A stretch of DNA of 44,835 nucleotides, from the NCBI GenBank assembly GCA_036275295.1, contig DASUEB010000150.1, positions 1 through 44,835 of the forward strand, given 5' to 3'. This document shows, in pieces, positions 1 through 7,573 of this stretch (the stretch's first letter is position 1; each line of letters starts with the position of its first letter). The translations under genes and the position numbers were made by a program. The notes beneath the pieces are model-generated. The model made no database searches. It was not told the DNA's origin and worked only from the letters and a program-made list of their open reading frames with translations. Origin of the DNA: DASUEB01 sp036275295. Its GTDB lineage: Bacteria; Bacteroidota; Bacteroidia; Flavobacteriales_D; Luteibaculaceae.

Positions 1-181
1 TGGTGCCCGTTGTTCCAAAACAAAGCGGTGCTATAGAATCGATGGCAGCACTTAAAAATCCTCCTGCTGGAACTACCACAGTGACCGTATCACTGGCTTT
101 ACAGCCCAAGCTATCGGTTACCGTTACAAAATGTTTGCCCGGACCCACTTGTGTCGTTGGTGTGCCGTCGCCATTGCTCCA
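1..181. repeat. Near-identical direct repeat, copy 1 (partner 673-853)
   Basis: Positions 1-181 and 673-853 match at 176 of 181 bases by eye, at the exact 672-nt super-repeat offset. Of the five differences, four are silent and one exchanges Thr for Ile. Copy 1 may extend left beyond the window. Confidence 0.95.
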
Positions 182-3052
182 TGTATACGTAAACTGTGTG
201 CCTGCGCCACCGGTAGCACTTACAGTAAGTACCGATAAGGGTGAACAGGCGTATAGCGTATCAGGTCCAATAGACGCTACAACCGGAGCTGCTTCGTTGA
301 TAGTGAAACTGGCCGTGGCCTGGCAACTGCGACCGCTGGCATCGGTTACCAGAACGGTATACGTTCCGCGACCTACCGTAATTTGTTGCGTGGTTGATCC
401 GTTGCTCCACAAATAGCTGTAAGGCGATTTTCCTCCGCTCACGTTAGCACGGATCGTGCCTGTTGATCCCACACACACCAACGCTGGTCCTTGAATGACA
501 GCCGTCATGGTATCTAACTGTTGGATTACTCGACAGCTCTGTGCAACACAGCCTCTTACATCCGTTACCGTTACAGACCATGTACCAGCCCCTTTGATCA
601 CTGCGCGGGTGCTCTCACCACTGGCCCACTGATAGGTGTAGCCGCCGTAACCGTTTAGGCCACTGGCCGTAATGGTGCCCGTTGTTCCAAAACAAAGCGG
701 TGCTATAGAATCGATGGCAGCACTTAAGAATCCTCCTGCTGGAACTACCACGATAACCGTATCACTGGCTTTACAGCCCAAGCTATCGGTTACCGTTACA
801 AAATGTTTGCCCGGACCCACTTGTGTCGTTGGAGTGCCGTCGCCATTGCTCCAAAGAAACGTAATAGAGTTGTAACCTCCCCTAGTCGAGGCAGTAGCTG
901 AAATTGAATTGCTACAAGCGAACAGCGTGTCTGATGTTATGTTAACAAAAATGTCGTTAGCACGGGTCACAACCAAGGTATCAAAAGCTTGGCATTGGAA
1001 ACCGCTGTTATCGGTCACCACAACGGTGTACGTACCCGGACCCACGCCAGAAATGCTTGATGTAGTTGCTCCGGTATTCCACAAGTAGCTGTAGCTTGGC
1101 TTACCCCCTGAAGTAGAAGTGCTTAAAGTAGTAGTTTCATTTGCACATAAAATGGATTTACCCGAAATGGCTGTAACAAATGGCTGAAGTTCTTGGATAT
1201 TGGCACAACCTGCGGTATTACATCCGAACTGGTCGGTCACCACAACACAATAGGTACCCGCTGTTTTCGTAATCGACTTGGTCGTTTCTCCGGTATTCCA
1301 ACTATAAGAGTAACCCGAATAACCACCTACCCCTTGAGCTGAAAGGGTTCCTGTTGAGCCAAAACAATTGGGATCACTTGCCGTAAAAGTTACCCCAAGT
1401 GGTGTTGCGGGAAGCGCTACCACAACACTATCTGTGGCAGTACATCCGTATTGATCTGTAACTCGCACCGTGTGTTTTCCAATTGGAAGCTGAACGCTGG
1501 CTCCCCCATCGCCGGTTGACCACAAGTAACTTATTACATTGGCTGATCCATTGGCAGAAGCATTCACCAAATCACCAGACCTACAAGCGCGAAGGGTATC
1601 TGCTGCAATGTTCACGCTAACAGGTGGCGCTTCGTATACCACTGTGGTATCGGTAAATGAGCAACTTCCATTTGAAGCATCCGTAACGGTTAGGATATAA
1701 GTTCCAGGCCCGAGGTTACTTATGGATGCCGATGTAGCACCCGTATTCCAGCTGTATGTATAAGGTGCTGTCCCGCCGGTAACTCTTGCACTTAACGTTG
1801 TGGTCTCTCCCGGGCATAACATTGTATCTCCTGATACGGTGGCTCTTACAGCAGGTACAATTACAACACGCACAGAATCTCTGGCCGGCGGACAGACCCC
1901 GTTGCCAGTAGTTGCGATTGCCAATGTAACGGAACCTGCACCTATCTCAACCAAACTTGGACGGTAGGTAGGATTCACGGTTGTGGAACTTGGTGAAAAT
2001 GTGCCGCTTCCACCCGACCATTGAACCCCGGATGCATTTGAACTGAAACCGTTTAGAACCACTCCAGAGGAAGTAGCACAAAAAGTCCGATCGGGCCCAG
2101 CCGATACCAATGGCCGCGGCTGAGCAGTTACAGCTACGGTTTGAATATTGCCCGGGCAAGACGGGAATAAGCTATCCCGCACCTCGAAGGTGTAGTTGCC
2201 GGCCGTAGCGAAATAGTTTTTGGCGGTAGATACCTGTGTTCCCGAGCCGTTTCTCCACACATAGGTGTAGGGAGGGAACCCTCCTACCCCATTTCCAATT
2301 AGTGTAATGCCCGGATCACCAGCACAGTAAACAGCCGGATTGGGGTTAACACTGGAAACGAGATTGGGCTGAAAACTTACGCGAATGGTATCGCAGAAGT
2401 AAGTTTGTGGGTAGCAATTGCCTGCTGTTGGGATACCGCAAATTACATAATCAACAAAAGGCGGTGGTGTTCCCGTAGGCGTTACGATGGTCGTGTCACA
2501 GCCCGATGTACATGACAAATAACTGGCGTATTGGTTGTTTCCAGAGGTAATCTCACGCCAAGTTATGGAGGTGAGCTGGATGCCTTGCGTTCCAATTACT
2601 GAGGTGCATCCAACTCGCGTTATGCGATCTGGACTCACTACTGGGGCCGAAATCGATCGTATGCTGTATGTATTTTCGTTGTTCCCCGGTTTACAGAAAG
2701 TAAGTGTGTGCGGTCCAGGACCATTTAAGCAAATGGGTTCTCCCACTGGGGTTAAAGGGCCGCAACCAATTTGGTAGAATAATGCCCCGGGTGGTATAGC
2801 CCCTGAAGCAATATCAAACTCAATAGCTACAGCATTTGGATCCAGACGTATCTGAAACTCTAAACATCGATCAGGGTTTGAATTTCCACAACAAGTACCT
2901 GCTCGACTTACAGCTGGACTCACGTAGGTGCCATTGGGATTTCCAGTGAGATCAACGGTAAAGAATGGAGTGTTACTCGAACAATTACCTGACTGCCCGT
3001 AAGATTGTACAGCGAATAGAAAAAGACTGATATATATTAACCACCATCTCAT
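1..3052 (-). CDS. Giant secreted SprB-repeat surface protein (N-terminal part)
   Basis: This is a large cell-surface protein of the kind exported by the type IX secretion system and used in adhesion or gliding. I read an uninterrupted frame of 1017 codons from the ATG at 3050-3052 to the window edge, with no stop, so the C-terminus (where a sorting domain would lie) is missing. A signal peptide (MRWWLIYISLFLFAVQSYG, then Q) opens it. Residues about 20-215 form a Cys-containing domain with CCGNSNPDRC, of a sort often placed at the front of Bacteroidota surface proteins. From about residue 230 on come Ig-like modules of 70-75 residues with the SprB hallmarks GGxxPYxYxWNTG, GTYTVxVTD and GC. From about residue 400 the modules follow a strict order with a 224-residue period. 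No partner gene of the PorP/SprF type is visible. Family assignment is firm; a role in gliding is inference. Confidence 0.9.
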   Translation of the reverse strand, partial: MRWWLIYISLFLFAVQSYGQSGNCSSNTPFFTVDLTGNPNGTYVSPAVSRAGTCCGNSNPDRCLEFQIRLDPNAVAIEFDIASGAIPPGALFYQIGCGPLTPVGEPICLNGPGPHTLTFCKPGNNENTYSIRSISAPVVSPDRITRVGCTSVIGTQGIQLTSITWREITSGNNQYASYLSCTSGCDTTIVTPTGTPPPFVDYVICGIPTAGNCYPQTYFCDTIRVSFQPNLVSSVNPNPAVYCAGDPGITLIGNGVGGFPPYTYVWRNGSGTQVSTAKNYFATAGNYTFEVRDSLFPSCPGNIQTVAVTAQPRPLVSAGPDRTFCATSSGVVLNGFSSNASGVQWSGGSGTFSPSSTTVNPTYRPSLVEIGAGSVTLAIATTGNGVCPPARDSVRVVIVPAVRATVSGDTMLCPGETTTLSARVTGGTAPYTYSWNTGATSASISNLGPGTYILTVTDASNGSCSFTDTTVVYEAPPVSVNIAADTLRACRSGDLVNASANGSANVISYLWSTGDGGASVQLPIGKHTVRVTDQYGCTATDSVVVALPATPLGVTFTASDPNCFGSTGTLSAQGVGGYSGYSYSWNTGETTKSITKTAGTYCVVVTDQFGCNTAGCANIQELQPFVTAISGKSILCANETTTLSTSTSGGKPSYSYLWNTGATTSSISGVGPGTYTVVVTDNSGFQCQAFDTLVVTRANDIFVNITSDTLFACSNSISATASTRGGYNSITFLWSNGDGTPTTQVGPGKHFVTVTDSLGCKASDTVIVVVPAGGFLSAAIDSIAPLCFGTTGTITASGLNGYGGYTYQWASGESTRAVIKGAGTWSVTVTDVRGCVAQSCRVIQQLDTMTAVIQGPALVCVGSTGTIRANVSGGKSPYSYLWSNGSTTQQITVGRGTYTVLVTDASGRSCQATASFTINEAAPVVASIGPDTLYACSPLSVLTVSATGGAGTQFTYTWSNGDGTPTTQVGPGKHFVTVTDSLGCKASDTVTVVVPAGGFLSAAIDSIAPLCFGTTGT
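673..853. repeat. Near-identical direct repeat, copy 2 (partner 1-181)
   Basis: Second copy of the 181-nt unit, covering the start of module A and the first half of module C of the surface protein. The corresponding stretch of the next unit upstream in the gene (about 1345-1525) is far more diverged, so this pair is recent or has been homogenised. Confidence 0.95.
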
Positions 3053-3198
3053 AGGCTACGCGGGCTACTAGGTTATTGGAAAGACGTCTGCTTGCATACT
3101 ATGTTGCCCTTTTTTACTTCACTTTCGTCAAACTTCCATTTTCAAGGGATGTTTTGATACTTTTATTAGATATTACACGTTTAATAAGCGACGATTGA

Positions 3199-4143
3199 AT
3201 GTACTCGATTATTCCAAATCCGCATGTACGCCTGTATTTCATCATACTTTTGCACCAATTAATAAAAGTAAGTCTTTTCAGCTTAGGTTGTCTTATTTTT
3301 TTCGACCTCACTGCTCAGGACTACTCCTGGTGGAACCAAAAACACAACTGGGACGGCGTTACCCCATGGGAGCAATACATTAAACTGGGCCAAAAACATT
3401 TGAGTCCAACCGCTTTACCCCCGTACATTCCTGCATTAACCTTACAAAATCAGCGACAGGAATTACAGATAAGCACCGGAGCTTTCTACAATCCTGAACT
3501 TCAAACCCAACACCTTCAGCTGAGATATTACAGAAAATGGGCCAACAGCCATCGTATTGAATGGGGAATAACTGCCTTTCAGCGCTATTCGATGACCACA
3601 TCACACCGCGACAAGCATTTTTTCCGAGATGAAGACGGCAAAGGCGTTAATGTTGGGGATCTCTGGATTCGATTCGCTCATGTGATCTGGACAAGCAACC
3701 GTTTCAAGCACCAACTCGAGGCACAGGCAGGTTTCAAAACGGCCTCTGGCGGTGGCTTGGATGCTGGTCAATTCACTGATACACCGGGATATACTTTCGA
3801 ATTGAGTTGGAATTACCACGTGTCTGACCACTCTACACTGAATGTCGCGGCCGGATTTTTTGCTTATCAGATGTACGATTTGCGACATCGGCAAAATGAC
3901 GGAGCCAGTTTCAGATCAGATTTCACCTGGCACAGCTCAATAGGTAGTTTTAGCGCAGGAGTTAGCGGCTATTGGGGGTATCTGGAAATTGGCGACAGAC
4001 CCATATTATCGCACGTCCAATTCAGACCCAGCCGATTGGGGGGTAGATTGAGTTTTCAGGTAGTTCAAGGTTTACTCGATTATCCATACACGGGAATTCA
4101 AATAAACTTCGGATTTTTCAATCGGTTGAATGAAAGCGAATAG
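3199..4143 (+). CDS. Putative outer-membrane beta-barrel protein, start uncertain
   Basis: I do not recognise the family. The product reads as a signal peptide ending LTAQ, then a region rich in alternating aromatic strands (LRYYRKW, FELSWNYHV, LNVAAGFFAYQMY) and a final strand GIQINFGFF, which suggests an outer-membrane barrel of about 270 mature residues. The only in-frame ATG is at 3199, which puts some 20 residues before the hydrophobic stretch. A Bacteroidota -7 box, TACTTTTG (3245-3252), lies inside that N-terminus, and a natural signal peptide (xKVSLFSLGCLIFFDLTAQ) would begin at the ATA codon at 3262, so an AUA start or a TTG start at 3250 is possible. It is divergent from the surface protein and its last 26 bases overlap msrB tail to tail. 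Confidence 0.6.
   Translation: MYSIIPNPHVRLYFIILLHQLIKVSLFSLGCLIFFDLTAQDYSWWNQKHNWDGVTPWEQYIKLGQKHLSPTALPPYIPALTLQNQRQELQISTGAFYNPELQTQHLQLRYYRKWANSHRIEWGITAFQRYSMTTSHRDKHFFRDEDGKGVNVGDLWIRFAHVIWTSNRFKHQLEAQAGFKTASGGGLDAGQFTDTPGYTFELSWNYHVSDHSTLNVAAGFFAYQMYDLRHRQNDGASFRSDFTWHSSIGSFSAGVSGYWGYLEIGDRPILSHVQFRPSRLGGRLSFQVVQGLLDYPYTGIQINFGFFNRLNESE
3245..3252 (+). promoter_or_regulatory. Candidate -7 box TACTTTTG
   Basis: Exact match to the Bacteroidota TAnnTTTG element. I see no convincing -33 TTG at the right distance. If used, transcription begins near 3257, downstream of the annotated ATG at 3199. Confidence 0.4.
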
Positions 4144-4525
4144 ATGCAGAATTAACACAATACCGCAATCCCGTTTGGGTAGGGCCATCGTCGAATATAT
4201 GTCCTAAATGGCCGTCACAGGCCGCGCAGATGATCTCGGTTCTTATCATACCGTGACTCAGGTCGCGCTTTTTGATGACGGTTCCCGGAATCTCGTCATC
4301 AAAGCTAGGCCAACCGCAGTGTGAATCGAATTTGGCAGCCGAGGTAAACAACGGTGTTCCGCAACCCCGACAAGAGTATACTCCCTCTTCGAAATGAAGG
4401 TTGTACTCGCCACTGAAGGGACGCTCTGTTCCCTTTTGGCGCAGCACATAATACTCGTGATCTGTTAACTGCCCTTTCCACTCTTCCTCACTGCGTCTTT
4501 TTCCCGGCAGATGGTTTGCCTCCAT
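4118..4525 (-). CDS. msrB: Peptide-methionine (R)-S-oxide reductase MsrB
   Basis: MsrB reduces the R epimer of methionine sulfoxide in proteins, using thioredoxin, and so repairs oxidised protein. With the start at the ATG at 4523-4525 (MEANHLPGKRRSEEEW) it has 135 residues, normal for a single-domain MsrB. Zinc ligands are Cys52, Cys55, Cys100 and Cys103. Cys123 in RYCVNSASIRF is the catalytic Cys and Cys70 in SHCGWPSF occupies the resolving position. A longer frame extends upstream, but those residues are lysine-rich out-of-frame reading of the helicase tail. The start lies 38 bases inside the end of the helicase gene, so the two are probably co-transcribed and translationally coupled. No secretion signal is present, so it should act in the cytoplasm. 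Confidence 0.95.
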   Translation of the reverse strand: MEANHLPGKRRSEEEWKGQLTDHEYYVLRQKGTERPFSGEYNLHFEEGVYSCRGCGTPLFTSAAKFDSHCGWPSFDDEIPGTVIKKRDLSHGMIRTEIICAACDGHLGHIFDDGPTQTGLRYCVNSASIRFHSTD

Positions 4526-5762
4526 GGTGTTTTTTATTGCTGAAGTTTTTCTTTTTAAACGGTTTTTTGTGTCTATTGGATTTTTCGTCGTCTGCTCGGT
4601 CTGATTTTTCTGGACCCGTTTTAAATCCTTCTGGTAAAGGCATAATTTCCACCTGGCGCTCAATAAGCTGCTCTATACGCTGAAATTTGCGATGCTCTTT
4701 TCCGTTAATAAATGTAATGGCTTGACCTTTGTTTTCGGCCCTGGCCGTTCTGCCTATGCGATGCACATAATCGGCTGCATCGTCGGGCACATTGTAATTA
4801 ACCACCAGATTGATGTTTTCAATATCAATGCCCCTCGAGATTACGTCGGTGGCAATGAGAATGCGTAGTTTACCTTGTTTAAAATCCAGCAGTATCGATT
4901 CGCGCTCGGGTTGTTCCTTGTCGCTGTGAATTGACTTAGCAGCGTAGCGGTCGGCCTGCAAACGAAAACTGATGTATTTGACCACCGTTTTGGTAGAGGC
5001 AAAAACTACGATTCGAGTATAGCTTGGGTTGGCATCCAAGACGTGTTTCAACAGATTTACCTTTTCATCCTCGTGAACGTGGTACACCTCTTGTTTAATT
5101 CCCGCAGCCGGTTTGGCGATGGCCAAGCTCAGTTCTTTGGGATTGACTAAAATGTTTTTGGCAAGCTTGCGAATGTTGGGCGCCATTGTGGCGCTAAACA
5201 TGAGGTTTTGCCTTTTTGCGGGCAAAAATTTGGCGATGCGGATGATGTCATCGATGAAACCCATATCCAACATCCTATCCGCCTCGTCCAACACAAAAAA
5301 CGAGAGGTTACTCAGGTTGACATATCCCAAGTTCAGGTGCGAGAGCAGCTTGCCCGGAGTGGCCACCACCACATCAACCCCTGAGGTCAATGCTTTTTTC
5401 TGAACATCGAAGCCCGAGCCATCGCCACCGCCATATATGGCGAGCGAGCTGATGTGTGTAAAATAGGCCATTGCCTCCAGTTGCTGATCGATCTGCAACG
5501 CCAACTCTCTGGTTGGAACGACAATGAGGGCTTTGACACCCGCAACTTCAGCTTGGTTACTAAGTTGATTAATAAGAGGAAGCAAAAAAGCTCCCGTTTT
5601 CCCGGTGCCCGTTTGCGCACAAGCGATAAGGTCGGATCCGGCTAAAACTATGGGTATGGCTTGTTTTTGAATGGGTGTTGGGGTCTTAAAACCCATGGAG
5701 TCAATGGCTTCGTTAATGGTCTCGTTGAAACCAAAGTCACTGAACGAATTTATTTCATGCAT
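4488..5762 (-). CDS. DEAD-box ATP-dependent RNA helicase, RhlE-like
   Basis: A cytoplasmic RNA-unwinding ATPase, likely used in ribosome assembly or cold adaptation. The 424-residue product has the Q motif (FKTPTPIQKQAIP, 26-38), Walker A AQTGTGKT (Lys55), PTREL, DEAD (159-162), SAT (190-192) and HRIGRTAR (334-341). A basic Lys/Gly-rich tail from about residue 380 (KKPFKKKNFSNKKHHGGK) fits an RNA-binding extension. I chose the ATG at 5760-5762 (MHEINSFSDFGF) because the Q motif then starts at the usual distance; an upstream TTG/ATG frame would read through the promoter. A -7 box lies only four bases upstream of the ATG. Which RNA it acts on cannot be told from sequence. Confidence 0.93.
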   Translation of the reverse strand: MHEINSFSDFGFNETINEAIDSMGFKTPTPIQKQAIPIVLAGSDLIACAQTGTGKTGAFLLPLINQLSNQAEVAGVKALIVVPTRELALQIDQQLEAMAYFTHISSLAIYGGGDGSGFDVQKKALTSGVDVVVATPGKLLSHLNLGYVNLSNLSFFVLDEADRMLDMGFIDDIIRIAKFLPAKRQNLMFSATMAPNIRKLAKNILVNPKELSLAIAKPAAGIKQEVYHVHEDEKVNLLKHVLDANPSYTRIVVFASTKTVVKYISFRLQADRYAAKSIHSDKEQPERESILLDFKQGKLRILIATDVISRGIDIENINLVVNYNVPDDAADYVHRIGRTARAENKGQAITFINGKEHRKFQRIEQLIERQVEIMPLPEGFKTGPEKSDRADDEKSNRHKKPFKKKNFSNKKHHGGKPSAGKKTQ

Positions 5763-5766
5763 GTTA

Positions 5767-5774
5767 CAAAGATA
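5767..5774 (-). promoter_or_regulatory. -7 box TATCTTTG of the helicase-msrB operon
   Basis: The minus strand reads TATCTTTG, then TAAC, then the ATG of the helicase. The spacing puts the expected transcription start at or next to the ATG, so a leaderless message is predicted. No clear -33 TTG is visible. Confidence 0.6.
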
Positions 5775-5787
5775 CACCACACGAGGA

Positions 5788-5818
5788 TTGCAGCCCGTTG
5801 TTTGATTGTTTAATTTTG
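5788..5818 (+). promoter_or_regulatory. Promoter of yaaA-FKBP operon
   Basis: TTG at 5788-5790, a 20-base spacer and TAATTTTG at 5811-5818 match the Bacteroidota sigma-A consensus (TTG, about 19-21 bases, TAnnTTTG). The yaaA ATG follows 17 bases later. Confidence 0.7.
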
Positions 5819-5835
5819 AAAACCAACTCAAAATC

Positions 5836-6609
5836 ATGATTGTCGTAATATCACCCGCTAAAACGCTTCAATTCCCTTCATCAGAACCCAAAGCTTACAC
5901 GCAACCCATTTTTGCAGAAGAGGCTCAACAGTTGGCTAGCAAACTCAAGAAACTGAATGCTAAGAAAATTGCTGATCTAATGGAGGTGAGTGATTCTATT
6001 GCCGAATTAAACTTCAATCGATTTCAAGATTTCTCGTTTCCATTTAATCCAGCAAATGCGCACCATGCCCTGCGGGTTTTTAAAGGTGATGTGTACCAGG
6101 GGCTAGAGGCCGAGACCTTAAGCGAGGACGGTTTGAAATTTGCCGATCAGCACCTGCGAATTCTCAGCGGACTCTACGGTTTGCTGAGACCCTTCGATCT
6201 CATGCAAGCCTACCGACTGGAAATGGGAACACCCTTTGCCTACAGTCCTGCCAAAAAAAATCTATATCAATTTTGGGGACCAAAAATTGCCCTTCAGCTC
6301 AACGAGCATGCCGAATCGATAGGTACGGATACCCTACTCAATTTGGCCTCGCAGGAGTATTTCAAGGCAGTGCAGCTGAAAACGCTTCGACTAAAGGTAA
6401 AACAATGCGACTTCCTCGATGGTGACGGTAATCAGTACAAGATGATATCGTTTTTTGCGAAAAAGGCTCGCGGACTCATGACGAGGTTTATACTGGAAAA
6501 CCAAATCACAAAATTTGATGACTTACGTGCTTTTGACAGTGAAGGTTATATTTTTGCGCCGAATCGCAGCAGCGATAACCATTATGTATTTACTCGACTG
6601 AAACCATGA
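5836..6609 (+). CDS. yaaA: Peroxide stress protein YaaA (DUF328/UPF0246)
   Basis: YaaA limits hydrogen-peroxide damage in E. coli, apparently by lowering free iron, and the family binds DNA. The 257-residue protein starts at the ATG at 5836 with the family signature MIVVISPAKTLQF, followed by FDLMQAYRLEMGTPFA and LNLASQEYFKAV, and ends in FTRLKP. Length and order match the family throughout. The stop overlaps the start of the FKBP gene (ATGA), so a peroxide-protection protein and a periplasmic foldase share one message; next door, msrB also repairs oxidation damage. The biochemical activity is established only for distant homologues. Confidence 0.93.
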   Translation: MIVVISPAKTLQFPSSEPKAYTQPIFAEEAQQLASKLKKLNAKKIADLMEVSDSIAELNFNRFQDFSFPFNPANAHHALRVFKGDVYQGLEAETLSEDGLKFADQHLRILSGLYGLLRPFDLMQAYRLEMGTPFAYSPAKKNLYQFWGPKIALQLNEHAESIGTDTLLNLASQEYFKAVQLKTLRLKVKQCDFLDGDGNQYKMISFFAKKARGLMTRFILENQITKFDDLRAFDSEGYIFAPNRSSDNHYVFTRLKP

Positions 6610-7289
6610 AAAAACACATTCTCTTTGGGGGCGCCATATTGATCGCCTTGGGAGCTTCGGCTCAGAAAAAGAAAAAATCCGACACACCCGCGGTTGCCAC
6701 CTACAGTGACTCTATCAGCTATGCATTTGGCATCAGCTTGGCAAATAATCTCAAAAATCAAGGTGTGGATAGCATCTCTTTTGATGCGTTTTATCAGGGA
6801 TTCAAGGCATTCTACGAAAATCAAAATTGGCTTACCAACGATCAAGCCCAGCTTTTTTTGAAAGATTTCATCAGCAAAAAACAACAAATTGCTAATGAAA
6901 ACAATCGCAAGGCTGGTGAAGCATTTTTAGCCAATAACAAGTCGAAACCCGGAGTGATAACCCTTCCTTCGGGCTTGCAATACAAAGTCATCAACAAAGG
7001 AACAGGCACGGTAAAACCAACCTTGGCCGACAAGGTTAAAACCCATTACCACGGAACACTAATCGACGGAACGGTGTTCGACAGTTCGGTTGATCGCGGC
7101 CAGCCCATCTCGTTCCCGGTAAACGGAGTAATTAGAGGATGGGTTGAAATCCTCCAGATGATGGTGGTAGGCGATAAGTTTGAAATTTATGTACCTCAAG
7201 ATCTGGCCTACGGCGCTCGAGGTCAATCCAAGATCAAGCCATTTAGCACCTTGATTTTTACCGTTGAGCTACTCGACATAGAAAAATAA
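6606..7289 (+). CDS. FKBP-type peptidyl-prolyl cis-trans isomerase, exported
   Basis: A foldase that isomerises Xaa-Pro bonds, of the FkpA/Mip type. The signal peptide (MKKHILFGGAILIALGASAQ) sends it to the periplasm. A charged helical N-terminal domain (about 30-110), which in FkpA/Mip mediates dimerisation, is followed by the FKBP fold (about 120-225) with VKTHYHGTLIDGTVFDSS, VIRGWVEILQMM and YGARG. At 227 residues it is of normal length. The start overlaps the end of yaaA by four bases (ATGA). A shared terminator hairpin lies at 7524-7548, and the 57-212 bases before it hold unexplained hairpins. Confidence 0.95.
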   Translation: MKKHILFGGAILIALGASAQKKKKSDTPAVATYSDSISYAFGISLANNLKNQGVDSISFDAFYQGFKAFYENQNWLTNDQAQLFLKDFISKKQQIANENNRKAGEAFLANNKSKPGVITLPSGLQYKVINKGTGTVKPTLADKVKTHYHGTLIDGTVFDSSVDRGQPISFPVNGVIRGWVEILQMMVVGDKFEIYVPQDLAYGARGQSKIKPFSTLIFTVELLDIEK

Positions 7290-7346
7290 GTACGGCTCAG
7301 GCTGGGCTCTGCTGCGTAGATTTTTGTAATTCACCCGAAGTAAAGT

Positions 7347-7501
7347 GCAGAAATAGCTGTATCTCTCAACATGGTAAACGAGATGTCAGCATTTCTGCGC
7401 CTTGCCAGTTAGACCTGCACGCAATTTAAAACATGCTAAGGCACGGAGGCCTCCGAACTAACTGGGTTAATACCATCCGTTTGCAGTGCCGAGCAACGGA
7501 T
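7347..7501. other. Cluster of three strong hairpins: candidate structured RNA
   Basis: Three adjacent inverted repeats lie between convergent genes. Hairpin 1 (7347-7398) pairs GCAGAAAT, GCTG and ATCTC with GAGAT, CAGC and ATTTCTGC around small bulges. Hairpin 2 (7405-7465) pairs CCAGTTAG with CTAACTGG and holds the perfect palindrome CGGAGGCCTCCG (7444-7455). Hairpin 3 (7475-7501) pairs ATCCGTT-GC with GCAACGGAT. An intrinsic terminator follows 23 bases later. No open frame of note covers it. Strand and identity are unknown; it does not match tmRNA, RNase P or a riboswitch class I can recall. Confidence 0.45.
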
Positions 7502-7523
7502 CAATGAAGATATAAAAAACTTG

Positions 7524-7548
7524 AAAAGGCCTATTTAGGGCCTTTTTT
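7524..7548. terminator. Bidirectional intrinsic terminator
   Basis: AAAAGGCC (7524-7531), loop TATTTAG, GGCCTTTT (7539-7546), with further T on the plus side and a T-rich run on the minus side. It sits between the convergent FKBP and RlmI-like genes. Confidence 0.8.
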
Positions 7549-7573
7549 CATTTTCCAGAGCATAAACCCTGAT

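Larger units (their letters stand above)
1..1850 (-). repeat. Higher-order three-module protein repeat (period 672 nt)
   Basis: Three distinguishable SprB/Ig-like modules recur in fixed order. Module B carries LCxGxTxTL and PYxYxWNTGATT (about 1640-1850, 970-1190, 300-510). Module C carries DTLxAC and QVGPGKHFVTVTD (about 1430-1640, 740-970, 60-300). Module A carries CFGxTGT and SGxxGYxGYxY (about 1190-1430, 510-740, and starting at 1-60). The super-unit is 672 nt or 224 codons. It continues to the window edge. Confidence 0.85.

Noticed and set aside
3..875. Plus-strand frames of 137 and 67 codons at the left edge
   Set aside because: They are antisense readings of the repeat protein; their near identity only reflects the 181-nt DNA repeat.
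1..1850. CRISPR array
   Set aside because: The repeats are 672 nt apart, coding, in frame and without spacers of constant size.
3199..4143. PorP/SprF partner of the surface protein
   Set aside because: It lacks the QxxQYMFNPLxxNPAYAG-like start of that family, and is divergent rather than downstream of the repeat protein.
7403..7466. Integron attC site
   Set aside because: The CCAGTTAG/CTAACTGG stem has the GTT and AAC ends in the wrong order for attC, and no integrase or cassette is present.
7347..7501. Retron msr/msd or IS200-type hairpin ends
   Set aside because: No reverse transcriptase or transposase is encoded nearby.
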